From an uncultured Pelagibacteraceae bacterium (lineage in GTDB: Bacteria > Pseudomonadota > Alphaproteobacteria > Pelagibacterales > Pelagibacteraceae): a DNA stretch of 64,000 bases. The number at the start of each line of letters is the position of its first letter. The stretch's first letter is position 1. The stretch lies in assembly GCA_902591415.1 (NCBI GenBank), contig CACJAU010000001.1:83558-147557 (forward strand), read 5' to 3'. The translations under genes and the position numbers were made by a program. The notes under the pieces were generated by a model, which made no database searches, was not told where the DNA came from, and saw nothing but the letters and a program-made list of their open reading frames with translations. Positions 18,926 through 28,537 of the stretch are shown piece after piece.

Positions 18926-20269
18926 TTAAGATTTCGAGTAATTAGAGATTCCAGTTCTTAATTTTTCTATAATCTCATCTATATGTTTCTTCTCACATAT
19001 AAATTGTGGAGCTATAATTAAAGAATCTCCAGTATTTTTGAAGTTTACACCAGCATCATAACAGTGTTTAAAAGTTTGAAAACCAGACTTTCCAGGCTTA
19101 TCTTTCATTCTCATCTCAATTCCTCCCATCATTCCATAACCTCTGATGCTTACAATTTCTTTTAAATCTTTTAATGAGTGTAATCCATCTTGAAAATAAG
19201 GTGACATTTCTTTTACTCTCTTGAAAATATCTTCTTTTTCAAAAATATCTTGAACAGCTAAACCGGCTGCGACTGCTGCTGGTATTCCAGAGTATGTATA
19301 TCCATGAAACAATTCAGGTGTACCTTCTGGATTTTTTGATGAGTCTAATACAGCGTCATACATTTCTTCTTTTACTGCAACAACTCCCATTGGTATAACT
19401 CCATTTGTAGTAGCTTTAGCCATCGTAATCATATCAGGTGTAACGCCAAATTCTTGTGAAGCAAAAGCAGAACCAGTTCTCCCCCATCCAGTAATTACTT
19501 CGTCAAAAATAAGTAAGATTCCGTGTTTATCACAAATTTCTCTTATTCTTTTTAAATAACCTTTTGGTGGAACTAATGTACCCGTTGATCCTGCAATTGG
19601 CTCAACTATACACGCAGCAATATTTTCCCCTCCGAAATTCATAGCTATTCGCTCTAAATCTTCAGCCATTTCAACACCTGTGTCTGGTTGACCTTTTACA
19701 AATTTATGCTCTGGTAAATGAGTGTGTCTCATATGTTGAACTCCAGGCATTAAAACACTAGCAAAAGTTTTCACATTGTTAATCATTCCTCCAACGGTAG
19801 TCGCTCCAATATTCATTCCGTGATAACCTCTTTCACGACCAACAAATCTAAATCTTTTTGAGTCACCTTTTGCTCTGTGATACGCAATAGCTATTTTAAT
19901 TGCTGTCTCTACTGCAGTAGATCCACAAATTGTATAAAAAATTCTATTAATTCCTTCAGGAGTTTTCTTTGCTATTCTTGTTGCAAGTTCAAATGATCCT
20001 CCATAACCTTGGTTGAACGGTTGGCAATAATCTAGTTTATCTAATTGTTTTGAAACAGCTTCAGTAATTTCTTTTCTTCCGTGACCAAGAGGATTGCAAA
20101 ATAATCCAGAGCTTGCATCTATCATTTTTTTACCTTGATGATTAGTTAAGTAAACTCCTTTTGCGTCAGTAATTAATCTTGGATTTTTTTTAAAAGTTTT
20201 ATTATCTGTAAATGGCATCCAATGCTCATTTAAAGAATTTGGTATGTTTGTTCTATTAGATGAACTCAT
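18926..20269 (-). CDS. Class III aminotransferase (candidate taurine/omega-amino acid:pyruvate aminotransferase)
   Basis: NEHWMPFTDNKTFKKNPRLI, YHGMNIGATTVGG, LLIFDEVITGWGRTG, TMAKATTNG; adjacent to ald and divergent from tauA-like. Confidence 0.88.
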   Translation of the reverse strand: MSSSNRTNIPNSLNEHWMPFTDNKTFKKNPRLITDAKGVYLTNHQGKKMIDASSGLFCNPLGHGRKEITEAVSKQLDKLDYCQPFNQGYGGSFELATRIAKKTPEGINRIFYTICGSTAVETAIKIAIAYHRAKGDSKRFRFVGRERGYHGMNIGATTVGGMINNVKTFASVLMPGVQHMRHTHLPEHKFVKGQPDTGVEMAEDLERIAMNFGGENIAACIVEPIAGSTGTLVPPKGYLKRIREICDKHGILLIFDEVITGWGRTGSAFASQEFGVTPDMITMAKATTNGVIPMGVVAVKEEMYDAVLDSSKNPEGTPELFHGYTYSGIPAAVAAGLAVQDIFEKEDIFKRVKEMSPYFQDGLHSLKDLKEIVSIRGYGMMGGIEMRMKDKPGKSGFQTFKHCYDAGVNFKNTGDSLIIAPQFICEKKHIDEIIEKLRTGISNYSKS

Positions 20270-20425
20270 ATTTTAATTTGTAGACTATTGTTATAGTTTG
20301 ACAAGAAATATAACATACAATCTTTGGTTGTAAAATCAATATGGTCAAACATGAGCAATCTTCTGTTTACTTCTCATTAAATTTAATTTTTAATCTTATT
20401 ATTAAACAAACCATATGGGAGAACT

Positions 20426-21364
20426 ATGAAAAAAATAATAAGTACAGTTCTTGGGATTTTATTTGCGTTTACTCTAACTGCTACAGTAGCTAATTCAGCT
20501 GCAAAAGAAGTAAGAGTTGCGTACTTTTTGGAATGGCCATCTCCAAATCTTGAGGACATGAACAAAAAAGCATATGCAAAAGCACTTGGTGTACCAGTAA
20601 AGTGGACTAACTTTACGAATGGTGTAGCAATGACTGATGCTATGTTAGCAGGAGATATCGATATATCTTACTCACAAGGTTTAATGCCTTACATCAATGC
20701 TGTTAAGGCAAAAGCACCTATTAGTTTAGTAGACGTTGCAATGGAATACGGAATGGGAGGAACAACATGTGTTACTTCTAAAAAATCTGGTATTACAAAA
20801 GCTAATGCCTCTGAACTTGAAGGTAAGAAAGTTGCAGTTCCTCTAGGAACTATGGCTGAATACGTTTTCACTGAAAGTATGAAAATAGTTGGTGCTGACA
20901 GAAAAAAAATGGAAATCATTGCAATGGACCCTGAAGAAGGAGCAGCTGCATTGGTTAGTGGCGATGTTGTAATGGCATGTTTATTTGGAGGTAACTCTAT
21001 TAAATCTGCAACATCTGTAGGAACAAGACTTCTTACAGTTGATGAAGCTCGTGCTGGAGGTATCATGGGAATAGATATCGTTTCTGTAACAAATAAATTT
21101 ATGAAAGAAAATCCTGGTATGTTGAAGGCTTTCGTAGAATTAACTCATGAAGCTAATGAGAGATACAGAAATGGTGGAAGTGATATGAAAGCTATGTCTA
21201 AAGAGTCAGAAATGAAAGTTGCTGACATGAAAGACACTTTAAGTGGCTTCAAATTCTTAACGCCAAAAGAAACGAAAAAATCTATGAAGAGTGGAAACCT
21301 TGCTAAGTTTTTAAAAGGTTTTGACACTCCAAGAGGTACAGTAACTACTAAGTTTTTACCGTAA
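20426..21364 (+). CDS. tauA: Taurine-type ABC transporter substrate-binding protein
   Basis: Signal peptide then EVRVAYFLEWPSPN, LAGDIDISYSQGL, GKKVAVPLGTMAEY; followed by ATPase and permease. Confidence 0.85.
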   Translation: MKKIISTVLGILFAFTLTATVANSAAKEVRVAYFLEWPSPNLEDMNKKAYAKALGVPVKWTNFTNGVAMTDAMLAGDIDISYSQGLMPYINAVKAKAPISLVDVAMEYGMGGTTCVTSKKSGITKANASELEGKKVAVPLGTMAEYVFTESMKIVGADRKKMEIIAMDPEEGAAALVSGDVVMACLFGGNSIKSATSVGTRLLTVDEARAGGIMGIDIVSVTNKFMKENPGMLKAFVELTHEANERYRNGGSDMKAMSKESEMKVADMKDTLSGFKFLTPKETKKSMKSGNLAKFLKGFDTPRGTVTTKFLP

Positions 21365-21381
21365 CTCTTGAAAGTAAAATT

Positions 21382-21418
21382 ATAGGCACCAATGAATATT
21401 ATTGGTGCCTATTTTTTT
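21382..21418 (+). terminator. Intrinsic terminator/attenuator between tauA and tauB
   Basis: ATAGGCACCAAT-gaatatt-ATTGGTGCCTAT followed by a T-tract. Confidence 0.85.
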
Positions 21419-21444
21419 ATAAAAATATCTAATATAGTTCTTTT

Positions 21445-22242
21445 ATGAGCAATCTAATTTCTCAAAATTTAAATATGATTTTTAAAACTCCTAAGGGAGA
21501 AACTGTTCATGCTCTTAAAAATTTAAATTTTACAATCAAAAAAGGAGAGTTGCTTACTGTACTTGGACCTTCAGGTTGCGGGAAAACAACTTTATTAAAT
21601 ATTACAGCAGGTTTCATTAGGCCAACCTCAGGAAAAATTACTCTTAATAATAAAGAAATTAATGGACCAGGTGTTGATAGAGGAATGGTTTTCCAACAGG
21701 GCGCTTTGTTTGAATGGTTAACTGTTGCTGAGAATGTAAATTTTGGTTTGAGAATGAAAGAAGAAGATGCTGCGCAAACTCAAAAAAAGGTTGATGAATG
21801 GCTAGATATAGTTGGATTAAAAGGTTTTGGTAACACTCCGACTTATCAATTGTCGGGAGGAATGCAGCAAAGAGTAGCTTTAGCGAGATGCTTAATTAAT
21901 GATCCAGAATTAATATTGATGGATGAACCTTTAGGAGCTTTAGATGCTTTAACAAGAGAAAAAATGCAATCTTTAGTTCTTAAAATTTGGAAAGAAACTG
22001 GAAAAACTATTATTCTTATTACACACTCTGTTGAGGAAGCGTTATTACTTGGTGAAAAAGTTTATGTTATGGCACCGAGACCAGGCAGAATACATAAAGA
22101 GTATAAATTACCTTTTGCATCAATGGGTCTTAAAGAGGACTTGAGAGAGATTAAAAATAATAAAGAGTTCGTCTCTAAAAGAGAAGAAATTCTTTCAATG
22201 ATATGGAACATGGAAGAAGAAATAATGGGAAAAGAAATTTAA
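21445..22242 (+). CDS. tauB: Taurine-type ABC transporter ATP-binding protein
   Basis: GPSGCGKTTLLN (Walker A), LSGGMQQRVALARCL, LILMDEPLGALDALTR. Confidence 0.92.
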   Translation: MSNLISQNLNMIFKTPKGETVHALKNLNFTIKKGELLTVLGPSGCGKTTLLNITAGFIRPTSGKITLNNKEINGPGVDRGMVFQQGALFEWLTVAENVNFGLRMKEEDAAQTQKKVDEWLDIVGLKGFGNTPTYQLSGGMQQRVALARCLINDPELILMDEPLGALDALTREKMQSLVLKIWKETGKTIILITHSVEEALLLGEKVYVMAPRPGRIHKEYKLPFASMGLKEDLREIKNNKEFVSKREEILSMIWNMEEEIMGKEI

Positions 22243-24150
22243 ATGATAACAGGTTTTCTAACATTTTTATTTTTTTTTGCCATTGTAGGATGTGTTTTAT
22301 ATGGCAGAAAATTAATTAGAACTGAAAAAGTTGATGCTGTTTTTGGAAATCCTGAAAGAGCCAAAGGAGGTATCCATTGGGTAATTGTAGGAAGTAGTTT
22401 TCTTTTATTAGTTTGGCTCTATTATTCATGGGATATAGCTAAGTCTTTTTTTCCAAAGTCAGCTAATGAACTTTGCCAAGTTGGTAAAGTAAATGAGTCA
22501 CTTCTTTCGCTTAAATATCTATTTCCAATAGATGAACGTCAACTAAAGAGCACATCGGTAATAGAAACTGAGTCAGAAAATTTAGACAAAATCACTATTG
22601 AAATAGAAAAATCCGGTGTCAAAAATCAAGATAAAAGTAAGTTACTAAATTTTGTCTCTCAAACTAGAAACTCAATACCATTACTTACAAATGAACAGCT
22701 TTTAAATAATGAGACTAGAGAACAAATTAAATTAATTAATGAAAAAATTATAAATTTAACTGAGAATTTTAAAAGAAGTGATTATCCTAATGAGAGCGCT
22801 GAACAAGAATTAGAGAGAATTGAAGCTGCTAAGGAAGAAGGTTCTTGGAAAGCATCAAGTACCTCAATTGAAAATACAATCGAAATTCCATTTATTCCAA
22901 AAACAAAGCGAGGTTTAAAATTTCAGGCAGCAGCTACAGAATTAAATTTAATAAGTGATGAATTCTTTGAACTTAAAAATCATAATGAGCAATATACTTC
23001 CGCTTTAGAAAAACTAAAAAAAGAAATAAAAGATTATAGAAACAGTTTAAGCGCTTCTGAGGAAATTTCCTCTTCATTAGCAAAAGATATCCTTAAGATT
23101 GCTCGTAGAATAGAATACGCAAGTATATTTCCACCTAATACTCTAAATGACATGCAGGCATCAATAATCAATTTTGATAACATACAAAAAAAAGAACAAG
23201 GCAGCCTTAGATGGGTGGATCTTCTTTTGTTTCCATCAGGTACTATCATTTCAAGTGGCCCAAGTTGTTCTGAACAAGGCTCAGGTAGATGGCTTCCAAA
23301 ACCATCAGATACACTTAATAAATTTACATTAATGTTAAACCCAAATGTGGGTTACAAACAAATTCCATTAATTTGGTATGAGATGATGGATGTAAGTAAA
23401 ATCATTGGTTTTTTAATCCCTGATTGGTTTGCAGATATTTTACCTGGAGAGTACCCAGTTCATAATGAACAAGGTGAAGTTAAGCCAAATTTCAAAAGTA
23501 AAGTTTTAAGTTTTGTTACAGGAGACTTTAACTTATTTAAAATTCCTATTCCTACTGGTCACATATGGGATTCATTTTTAAGAGTATTCCTTGGATTAGT
23601 TGCGGGTATTATAGTTGGAGTTCCATTAGGATTATTTATGGGATTAAATAGATTTGCAAAAGGATTTTTTGATCCTTTAATTGAACTATACAGACCAGTT
23701 CCGCCTTTAGCGTGGGCGCCATTAGTTATTTCAGTTCTTGGAATAGACAATCTTGGAAAAGTATTTTTATTATTTATGGTGTCATTATCAATTATGATAA
23801 TTTCAGCTAGAGCTGGTGCATCAGGAACTCAATTATCAAAAATTCATGCAGCACACTCTCTTGGGGCATCTAAATGGCAAATATTAAGACACGTTATTTT
23901 TCCTAACTCTTTGCCAGAAATACTAACGGGAATAAGAGTTGCAACAGGAATGTGTTGGGGAACATTAGTAGCTGCAGAATTTTTAGCTGGAACTACAGGT
24001 GTTGGCTTCGTAGAAAATGTCGCGAAAAAATATTTTCAATATGAAGTAATATGGATAACAATATTTATAATGGGAATGTTAGGATTAATTTTTGATATCA
24101 CAATTAGAAAGATAATTGACAAAACGATACCTTGGCGAGGAAAAGGTTAA
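22243..24150 (+). CDS. tauC: Taurine-type ABC transporter permease with a long N-terminal extension
   Basis: C-terminal ~250 aa SsuC/TauC-like (SFLRVFLGLVAGIIVGVPLGLFMGL, HAAHSLGASKWQILRHVIFPNSLPEILTGIRVATG); N-terminal ~380 aa is TM plus a charged helical segment. Confidence 0.88.
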   Translation: MITGFLTFLFFFAIVGCVLYGRKLIRTEKVDAVFGNPERAKGGIHWVIVGSSFLLLVWLYYSWDIAKSFFPKSANELCQVGKVNESLLSLKYLFPIDERQLKSTSVIETESENLDKITIEIEKSGVKNQDKSKLLNFVSQTRNSIPLLTNEQLLNNETREQIKLINEKIINLTENFKRSDYPNESAEQELERIEAAKEEGSWKASSTSIENTIEIPFIPKTKRGLKFQAAATELNLISDEFFELKNHNEQYTSALEKLKKEIKDYRNSLSASEEISSSLAKDILKIARRIEYASIFPPNTLNDMQASIINFDNIQKKEQGSLRWVDLLLFPSGTIISSGPSCSEQGSGRWLPKPSDTLNKFTLMLNPNVGYKQIPLIWYEMMDVSKIIGFLIPDWFADILPGEYPVHNEQGEVKPNFKSKVLSFVTGDFNLFKIPIPTGHIWDSFLRVFLGLVAGIIVGVPLGLFMGLNRFAKGFFDPLIELYRPVPPLAWAPLVISVLGIDNLGKVFLLFMVSLSIMIISARAGASGTQLSKIHAAHSLGASKWQILRHVIFPNSLPEILTGIRVATGMCWGTLVAAEFLAGTTGVGFVENVAKKYFQYEVIWITIFIMGMLGLIFDITIRKIIDKTIPWRGKG

Positions 24151-24165
24151 TCCATTTTTAAATTT

Positions 24166-24858
24166 ATGATTGGAATACTTGGTGGCATGGGCACACAAGC
24201 AGGGTTAGATTTTTGCTCTAAACTTGCAAAATTAAATAGAGGAAAGGCAGATCAAAAATATCCTTTATTTGTTTTATACAATAAATCGAATATTCCAGAT
24301 CGAAAACAAAATCTAAAAAAATATAATAAAGTTTTAAAAAGCCTTATAGAGGGATGTAAGTTTTTACAGAAAAACAAATGTAAGTTTATATCAATCCCAT
24401 GTAATACCGCACATTATTGGTACAAAGACCTCAGAAAGAAAATAAAAATACCAATTTTAAACATGCCAGAAATTGTATATTCGAATGCAAAAAATAAATT
24501 ACAAAGAAATTCTAAAATTGGTTTATTGGCAACTGAAGCAACAATAAAAACTGGTGTATATAGTCATTACTTTAACAGAAAATTTTTATTAGTCTCACCG
24601 AGCACAACATTACAAAAAAGAAGCGTTAATAAATCTATTAAACTTGTAAAAATGGGTAAAACCAAGGAAGCTGAAAGAGCTATAAAACCTGCGGTAAATT
24701 ATCTAATCAAAAAGAAATGTAAAAAAATCATTTTGGGCTGTACAGAGTTGCCAATTGCAATTTTTGCATATAAATCTTTTAAGAAAGCTAAGCTTTCAAA
24801 AACATTTATGGATCCAAATCTAATTTTAGCTGAAGCTTCAATGAAAAAATATAAATGA
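24166..24858 (+). CDS. Aspartate/glutamate racemase family protein
   Basis: GILGGMGTQAGLDF, SIPCNTAHYW, KIILGCTELPI. Confidence 0.9.
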   Translation: MIGILGGMGTQAGLDFCSKLAKLNRGKADQKYPLFVLYNKSNIPDRKQNLKKYNKVLKSLIEGCKFLQKNKCKFISIPCNTAHYWYKDLRKKIKIPILNMPEIVYSNAKNKLQRNSKIGLLATEATIKTGVYSHYFNRKFLLVSPSTTLQKRSVNKSIKLVKMGKTKEAERAIKPAVNYLIKKKCKKIILGCTELPIAIFAYKSFKKAKLSKTFMDPNLILAEASMKKYK

Positions 24859-25289
24859 AAAAAATAATTTTAATAATTTTAACTATAATTCCTTTCTCTT
24901 TAAATGCGAACGAAAATGCTAAAGAACAAAAAGTCGCAAAGTATGTTATGGAAAATATTCAAAGAGATTACGTTAATTGTTACAGTTTTTATAAAGTTGC
25001 CGCCCAAAGTTTTAAAGATGCGGGAAAAGATAAAAATATTATCGACAGCTTAGAAAATAGTGCTGATGTGTCTTTAAAATATAACTATGATCTTGGGGAA
25101 ATAATGGGATTAAATCCAAAAGTAATGTCTCAAATGACAAAAGATAAAGTAAATAAGTTTGTGGAATTAGCTAAAAAAGATTTTTCTTCTCTTGCTAAAG
25201 AGTATGGCATGATGTGCAAAGGTCTAGTTGAGAACCCAGAGCAAAGAACTAATTTTTGGGAAGCTAAAGGAAATAAAAAATTTAAGTGA
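24855..25289 (+). CDS. Secreted hypothetical protein
   Basis: Signal peptide MKKIILIILTIIPFSLNA; 4-nt overlap with the upstream gene. Confidence 0.6.
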   Translation: MKKIILIILTIIPFSLNANENAKEQKVAKYVMENIQRDYVNCYSFYKVAAQSFKDAGKDKNIIDSLENSADVSLKYNYDLGEIMGLNPKVMSQMTKDKVNKFVELAKKDFSSLAKEYGMMCKGLVENPEQRTNFWEAKGNKKFK

Positions 25290-26290
25290 AAAAAAATCTT
25301 TTAAAATTAAAACTAAAACAAATATTTTTAAAACATAAACTTCCAAAAAATCACGCAGAAATTTGTTCTAACTACTTGATTAAAGCAGAAATATTAGAAG
25401 CAAAAGGTCATGGTTTAGCTAGACTAAAAATGTATTGCGATAGAATAAAAGCAAAAGTAATTAACCCTAAACCAAAAATCAAAATAAAAAAAATAAGTTC
25501 TTCCGCTTCATATATAGATGCTGACAATAGCATTGGTTTCGTAAGTGCTGACATTGGCATTAAACAAGCAATTAAAAATGCTAAAAAAACTGGAATAGGT
25601 TTAGTTGCTATAAAAAAAAGCGGACATTATGGACTTTCAAGTTTTTATGCTGAACAAGCAGTCAAAAAACAATTAATGGTTTTTTGTTTTACTAATGCAC
25701 CTGCTGCCTTAGCACCTCATGGTGCAAAAAAATCTCTCTTTGGCACAAACCCTATTTGCTTTGGGGTTCCAACAGGAGGAGTTCCTTTTGTATTTGATGC
25801 CTCAACATCGATGATTAACAGAGGTATTATAAGAAGAGCAGATAAGTTAGGTTTAAAAATTCCTTATGGTGTTGCACTCAACAAACAAGGAAGGATAACT
25901 ACAAATGCTAAAGATGCCCTAAGAGGAACTCAATTACCTATCGCAGGTTTTAAAGGTTCTGGTTTAGCTTGGATGGTAGATATTCTAAGTGGCGTTTTTA
26001 CTGGTAGCAGCCATGGAGGAAAAACAAAGGATCCTTTTGATGATTTTTCGGGGCCTCAGAATATGGGTCATTTATTTATTACTATTAATCCAAAAATTTT
26101 TATTGGAAATAAGTTTATTAAAGAAATAAAGAAAAACATAAAGCTGGTCAAAAAACTTCCAAAAGCAAAAGGATTTTCAAATATATTGTATCCGGGTGAG
26201 AGAAAAAATAAGACGTATAAAAAGAATTTAAATAAAGATATATCTATACCTGCTAAAATTTTAAAAGAAATGGATGAATTAAATGCTTAG
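25286..26290 (+). CDS. Malate/L-lactate dehydrogenase (Ldh2/ComC) family; candidate sulfolactate dehydrogenase
   Basis: EAKGHGLARLKMY, KKSGHYGLSSFYAEQA, KSLFGTNPICFGVP, FKGSGLAWMVDILSGVFTG. Confidence 0.85.
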   Translation: MKKNLLKLKLKQIFLKHKLPKNHAEICSNYLIKAEILEAKGHGLARLKMYCDRIKAKVINPKPKIKIKKISSSASYIDADNSIGFVSADIGIKQAIKNAKKTGIGLVAIKKSGHYGLSSFYAEQAVKKQLMVFCFTNAPAALAPHGAKKSLFGTNPICFGVPTGGVPFVFDASTSMINRGIIRRADKLGLKIPYGVALNKQGRITTNAKDALRGTQLPIAGFKGSGLAWMVDILSGVFTGSSHGGKTKDPFDDFSGPQNMGHLFITINPKIFIGNKFIKEIKKNIKLVKKLPKAKGFSNILYPGERKNKTYKKNLNKDISIPAKILKEMDELNA

Positions 26291-27191
26291 TACAAAAGAT
26301 ATTATCTGCCCCGAAAATTTACTTAAGATAGCTAAAACAAAAGGACCAGCAAAAGCAGTAATAGTTAATGCAGTAAAGCCTGTTTCAATAGAGTCTGCAA
26401 AACAAGCCGTAGATGCAAATTTAATCATACCAGTTTTTATTGGAGACAAATCAATAATTGAGAAAAATGCTAAGCAATTAAATTGGGATATTTCTAAATA
26501 TGAAATAATTAATGAACCAGATGAAAACAGTACTGCTCCGATCGCTGCAAAACTTGCAAGTCAAGGTAAGGTAAAAATAATTGTGAAAGGACATATTCAT
26601 ACCGATGTGCTTATGAAAGCAGTTTTGAAAAGAGATTTAAATTTAATTGGGAAAAAAAGACTTAGTCATATTTGGCACATGACTTTAGAAAAAAATGATA
26701 AGCCGTTTGTTATTACAGATGGAGCATTAAACGTATTGCCAAAATTAGAAACAAAAATGCACATATTAAAAAATGCAATTGATTTTACAAATAGAATAGG
26801 AATTGAGAAACCTAAAGTTTCAATATTATCAGCCACTGAGGAAGTTTTAGACAGTGTGCCGAGTTCCTTAGAAGCAAGTGAACTTACTAAAAGAGCTAAC
26901 GAAGAAGGTTTAAATGCAGATGTATTTGGTCCAATGGCTTTTGATAATTCAGTATCTGAAAAAGCTGCTCAAATTAAAGGGATTAAAAATTCGGTTGCTG
27001 GTAAAACTGATATTTTATTAGTTCCAAACGTAGAAACTGGAAATGCTTTAGTAAAAATGATGATTTTTTTTATGGGAGCTTGTGCAGCTGGTGTTGTAGT
27101 TGGTGGAAAAGTTCCTGTAGTAATAACAAGTAGAGCTGATGATACTCAAGCAAGACTAGCATCCATGGCTGCCGCTGTTGTTGCGCTTTAA
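26283..27191 (+). CDS. pta: Phosphate acetyl/butyryltransferase
   Basis: KIIVKGHIHTDVLMKAVL, RLSHIWHM, PFVITDGALNVLP, VLLVPNVETGN-like ILLVPNVETGNALVKMM. Confidence 0.88.
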   Translation: MLSTKDIICPENLLKIAKTKGPAKAVIVNAVKPVSIESAKQAVDANLIIPVFIGDKSIIEKNAKQLNWDISKYEIINEPDENSTAPIAAKLASQGKVKIIVKGHIHTDVLMKAVLKRDLNLIGKKRLSHIWHMTLEKNDKPFVITDGALNVLPKLETKMHILKNAIDFTNRIGIEKPKVSILSATEEVLDSVPSSLEASELTKRANEEGLNADVFGPMAFDNSVSEKAAQIKGIKNSVAGKTDILLVPNVETGNALVKMMIFFMGACAAGVVVGGKVPVVITSRADDTQARLASMAAAVVAL

Positions 27192-27898
27192 TGAAAAAAC
27201 TTAAAAACTGGGATAATAAAACCTGGTTATCATCTAAATCATATATCTCTCAATTTAATAGATTTCTTAAAACAAAAATTAATTTAAATAAAAATTCAAA
27301 AATATTAGACATTGGATGTGGAAGAGCAAATATAATTAGTGCCCTTCAAAAGAAATATAAATTTATAAATAAACCCATGGGGATTGATATTGTTGCAAAT
27401 AAGGACGTTAAAAAGAATATTTTATTTAAGAAAATTGATGCCTTAAAATATCTAAAGAAACAAGAAAAATACGATTTAATTTTAATTAAACAAACTATTC
27501 ATTTTTTTTCAAAATCAAATTTAAATCGTCTTCTTAATCTAGCTCAAAAAAGTTTAAACGATAAAGGAAAAATATTAATATTTTCACTTAAAACAAAAAA
27601 TAATAAGATACCTTGTTTTAAAAAAATGAGAAAAAATTTAGAAAAGAGTTTAAAAAGAGATGAAGTTTTATTTAAGATTATCAAAAAAAACTTAAAAGAA
27701 ATAAGCTACACAAACTTTAACTATAAAGTAAATATCTCTAAACAAAAATACGTAAGAATGATTAGAGAAAGATATATTTCATGCTTATTAAATATGAATA
27801 ATAAAGAAATTAAAATTGGTATCAGTGAAATAAAATCTAAATATAAAAATCAAATAAAATTCACTGATACCTTAAAATGCATTTGCTACAGAAAATAA
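27191..27898 (+). CDS. Class I SAM-dependent methyltransferase
   Basis: SKILDIGCGRANIISALQ, KYDLILIKQTIHFF. Confidence 0.75.
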   Translation: MKKLKNWDNKTWLSSKSYISQFNRFLKTKINLNKNSKILDIGCGRANIISALQKKYKFINKPMGIDIVANKDVKKNILFKKIDALKYLKKQEKYDLILIKQTIHFFSKSNLNRLLNLAQKSLNDKGKILIFSLKTKNNKIPCFKKMRKNLEKSLKRDEVLFKIIKKNLKEISYTNFNYKVNISKQKYVRMIRERYISCLLNMNNKEIKIGISEIKSKYKNQIKFTDTLKCICYRK

Positions 27899-28222
27899 TT
27901 ATTTTCCTGGCTCTTTGTATGATGAAGCCATTTTCTGAGCAGTTTTAGCTATCTCATTTAGATCTACATCTTCTAAAATTGTAAAATCTGAAACAGCACC
28001 ACTAGAAACAGCAACCATTGCAGCTGCAGCAGCTTGTTCAAAAGTTCCTTCAATCACTGCCATAAAATCGTATTTTCCTCTTAGGCCTGAGTATTGAGTT
28101 ACTTTAGCTCCCACAGAAGCAGCAAGTGCAGATGTAGCAGCTTTTCTGTCTGTAGATGGATTGCTTACAAACCCTCCAAGACCTTTAGCTGTGTAACATC
28201 CAAGTGTATAAAATTTTGCCAT
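27899..28222 (-). CDS. GYD-domain protein
   Basis: 107-aa alpha/beta protein with GLRGKYDFMAVIEGTFEQAAAAAMVAVSSGAVSDFTILEDVD. Confidence 0.7.
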   Translation of the reverse strand: MAKFYTLGCYTAKGLGGFVSNPSTDRKAATSALAASVGAKVTQYSGLRGKYDFMAVIEGTFEQAAAAAMVAVSSGAVSDFTILEDVDLNEIAKTAQKMASSYKEPGK

Positions 28223-28235
28223 TGTTACCCCTTTC

Positions 28236-28529
28236 CTATTTCTCGATTACAACTGTACCAGAATGAGGATCAGTTACTCCTAAATCTGATGACAGCTCTT
28301 CTAAAGTGTGCCGAAGTGTATCCAAGAATGCAATCATTTTTGGTCTAGCTTTAGCAATATCATCTTCAGAATTCCATTCACCTATCATAAAAAATTCATT
28401 AGGTTTCGTTTCAACATATTTTGCTGAAATCTGCCCATCGAACTTTGGCATCTCATCTATTTTTTTCAAATATTCTTCTCTGTTAGATGATTTTACTTTG
28501 CATCTAACAATATTCATAAACTTTGCCAT
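28236..28529 (-). CDS. Dimeric alpha/beta-barrel (antibiotic biosynthesis monooxygenase-like) protein
   Basis: FMNIVRCKVKSSNREEYLKKI...FMIGEWNSEDDIAKARPKMIAFLDTLR pattern. Confidence 0.6.
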   Translation of the reverse strand: MAKFMNIVRCKVKSSNREEYLKKIDEMPKFDGQISAKYVETKPNEFFMIGEWNSEDDIAKARPKMIAFLDTLRHTLEELSSDLGVTDPHSGTVVIEK

Positions 28530-28537
28530 TTTACTCC

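Noticed and set aside
20689-21066. 125-aa minus-strand ORF
   Set aside because: Entirely antisense to tauA; low-complexity composition, no motif.
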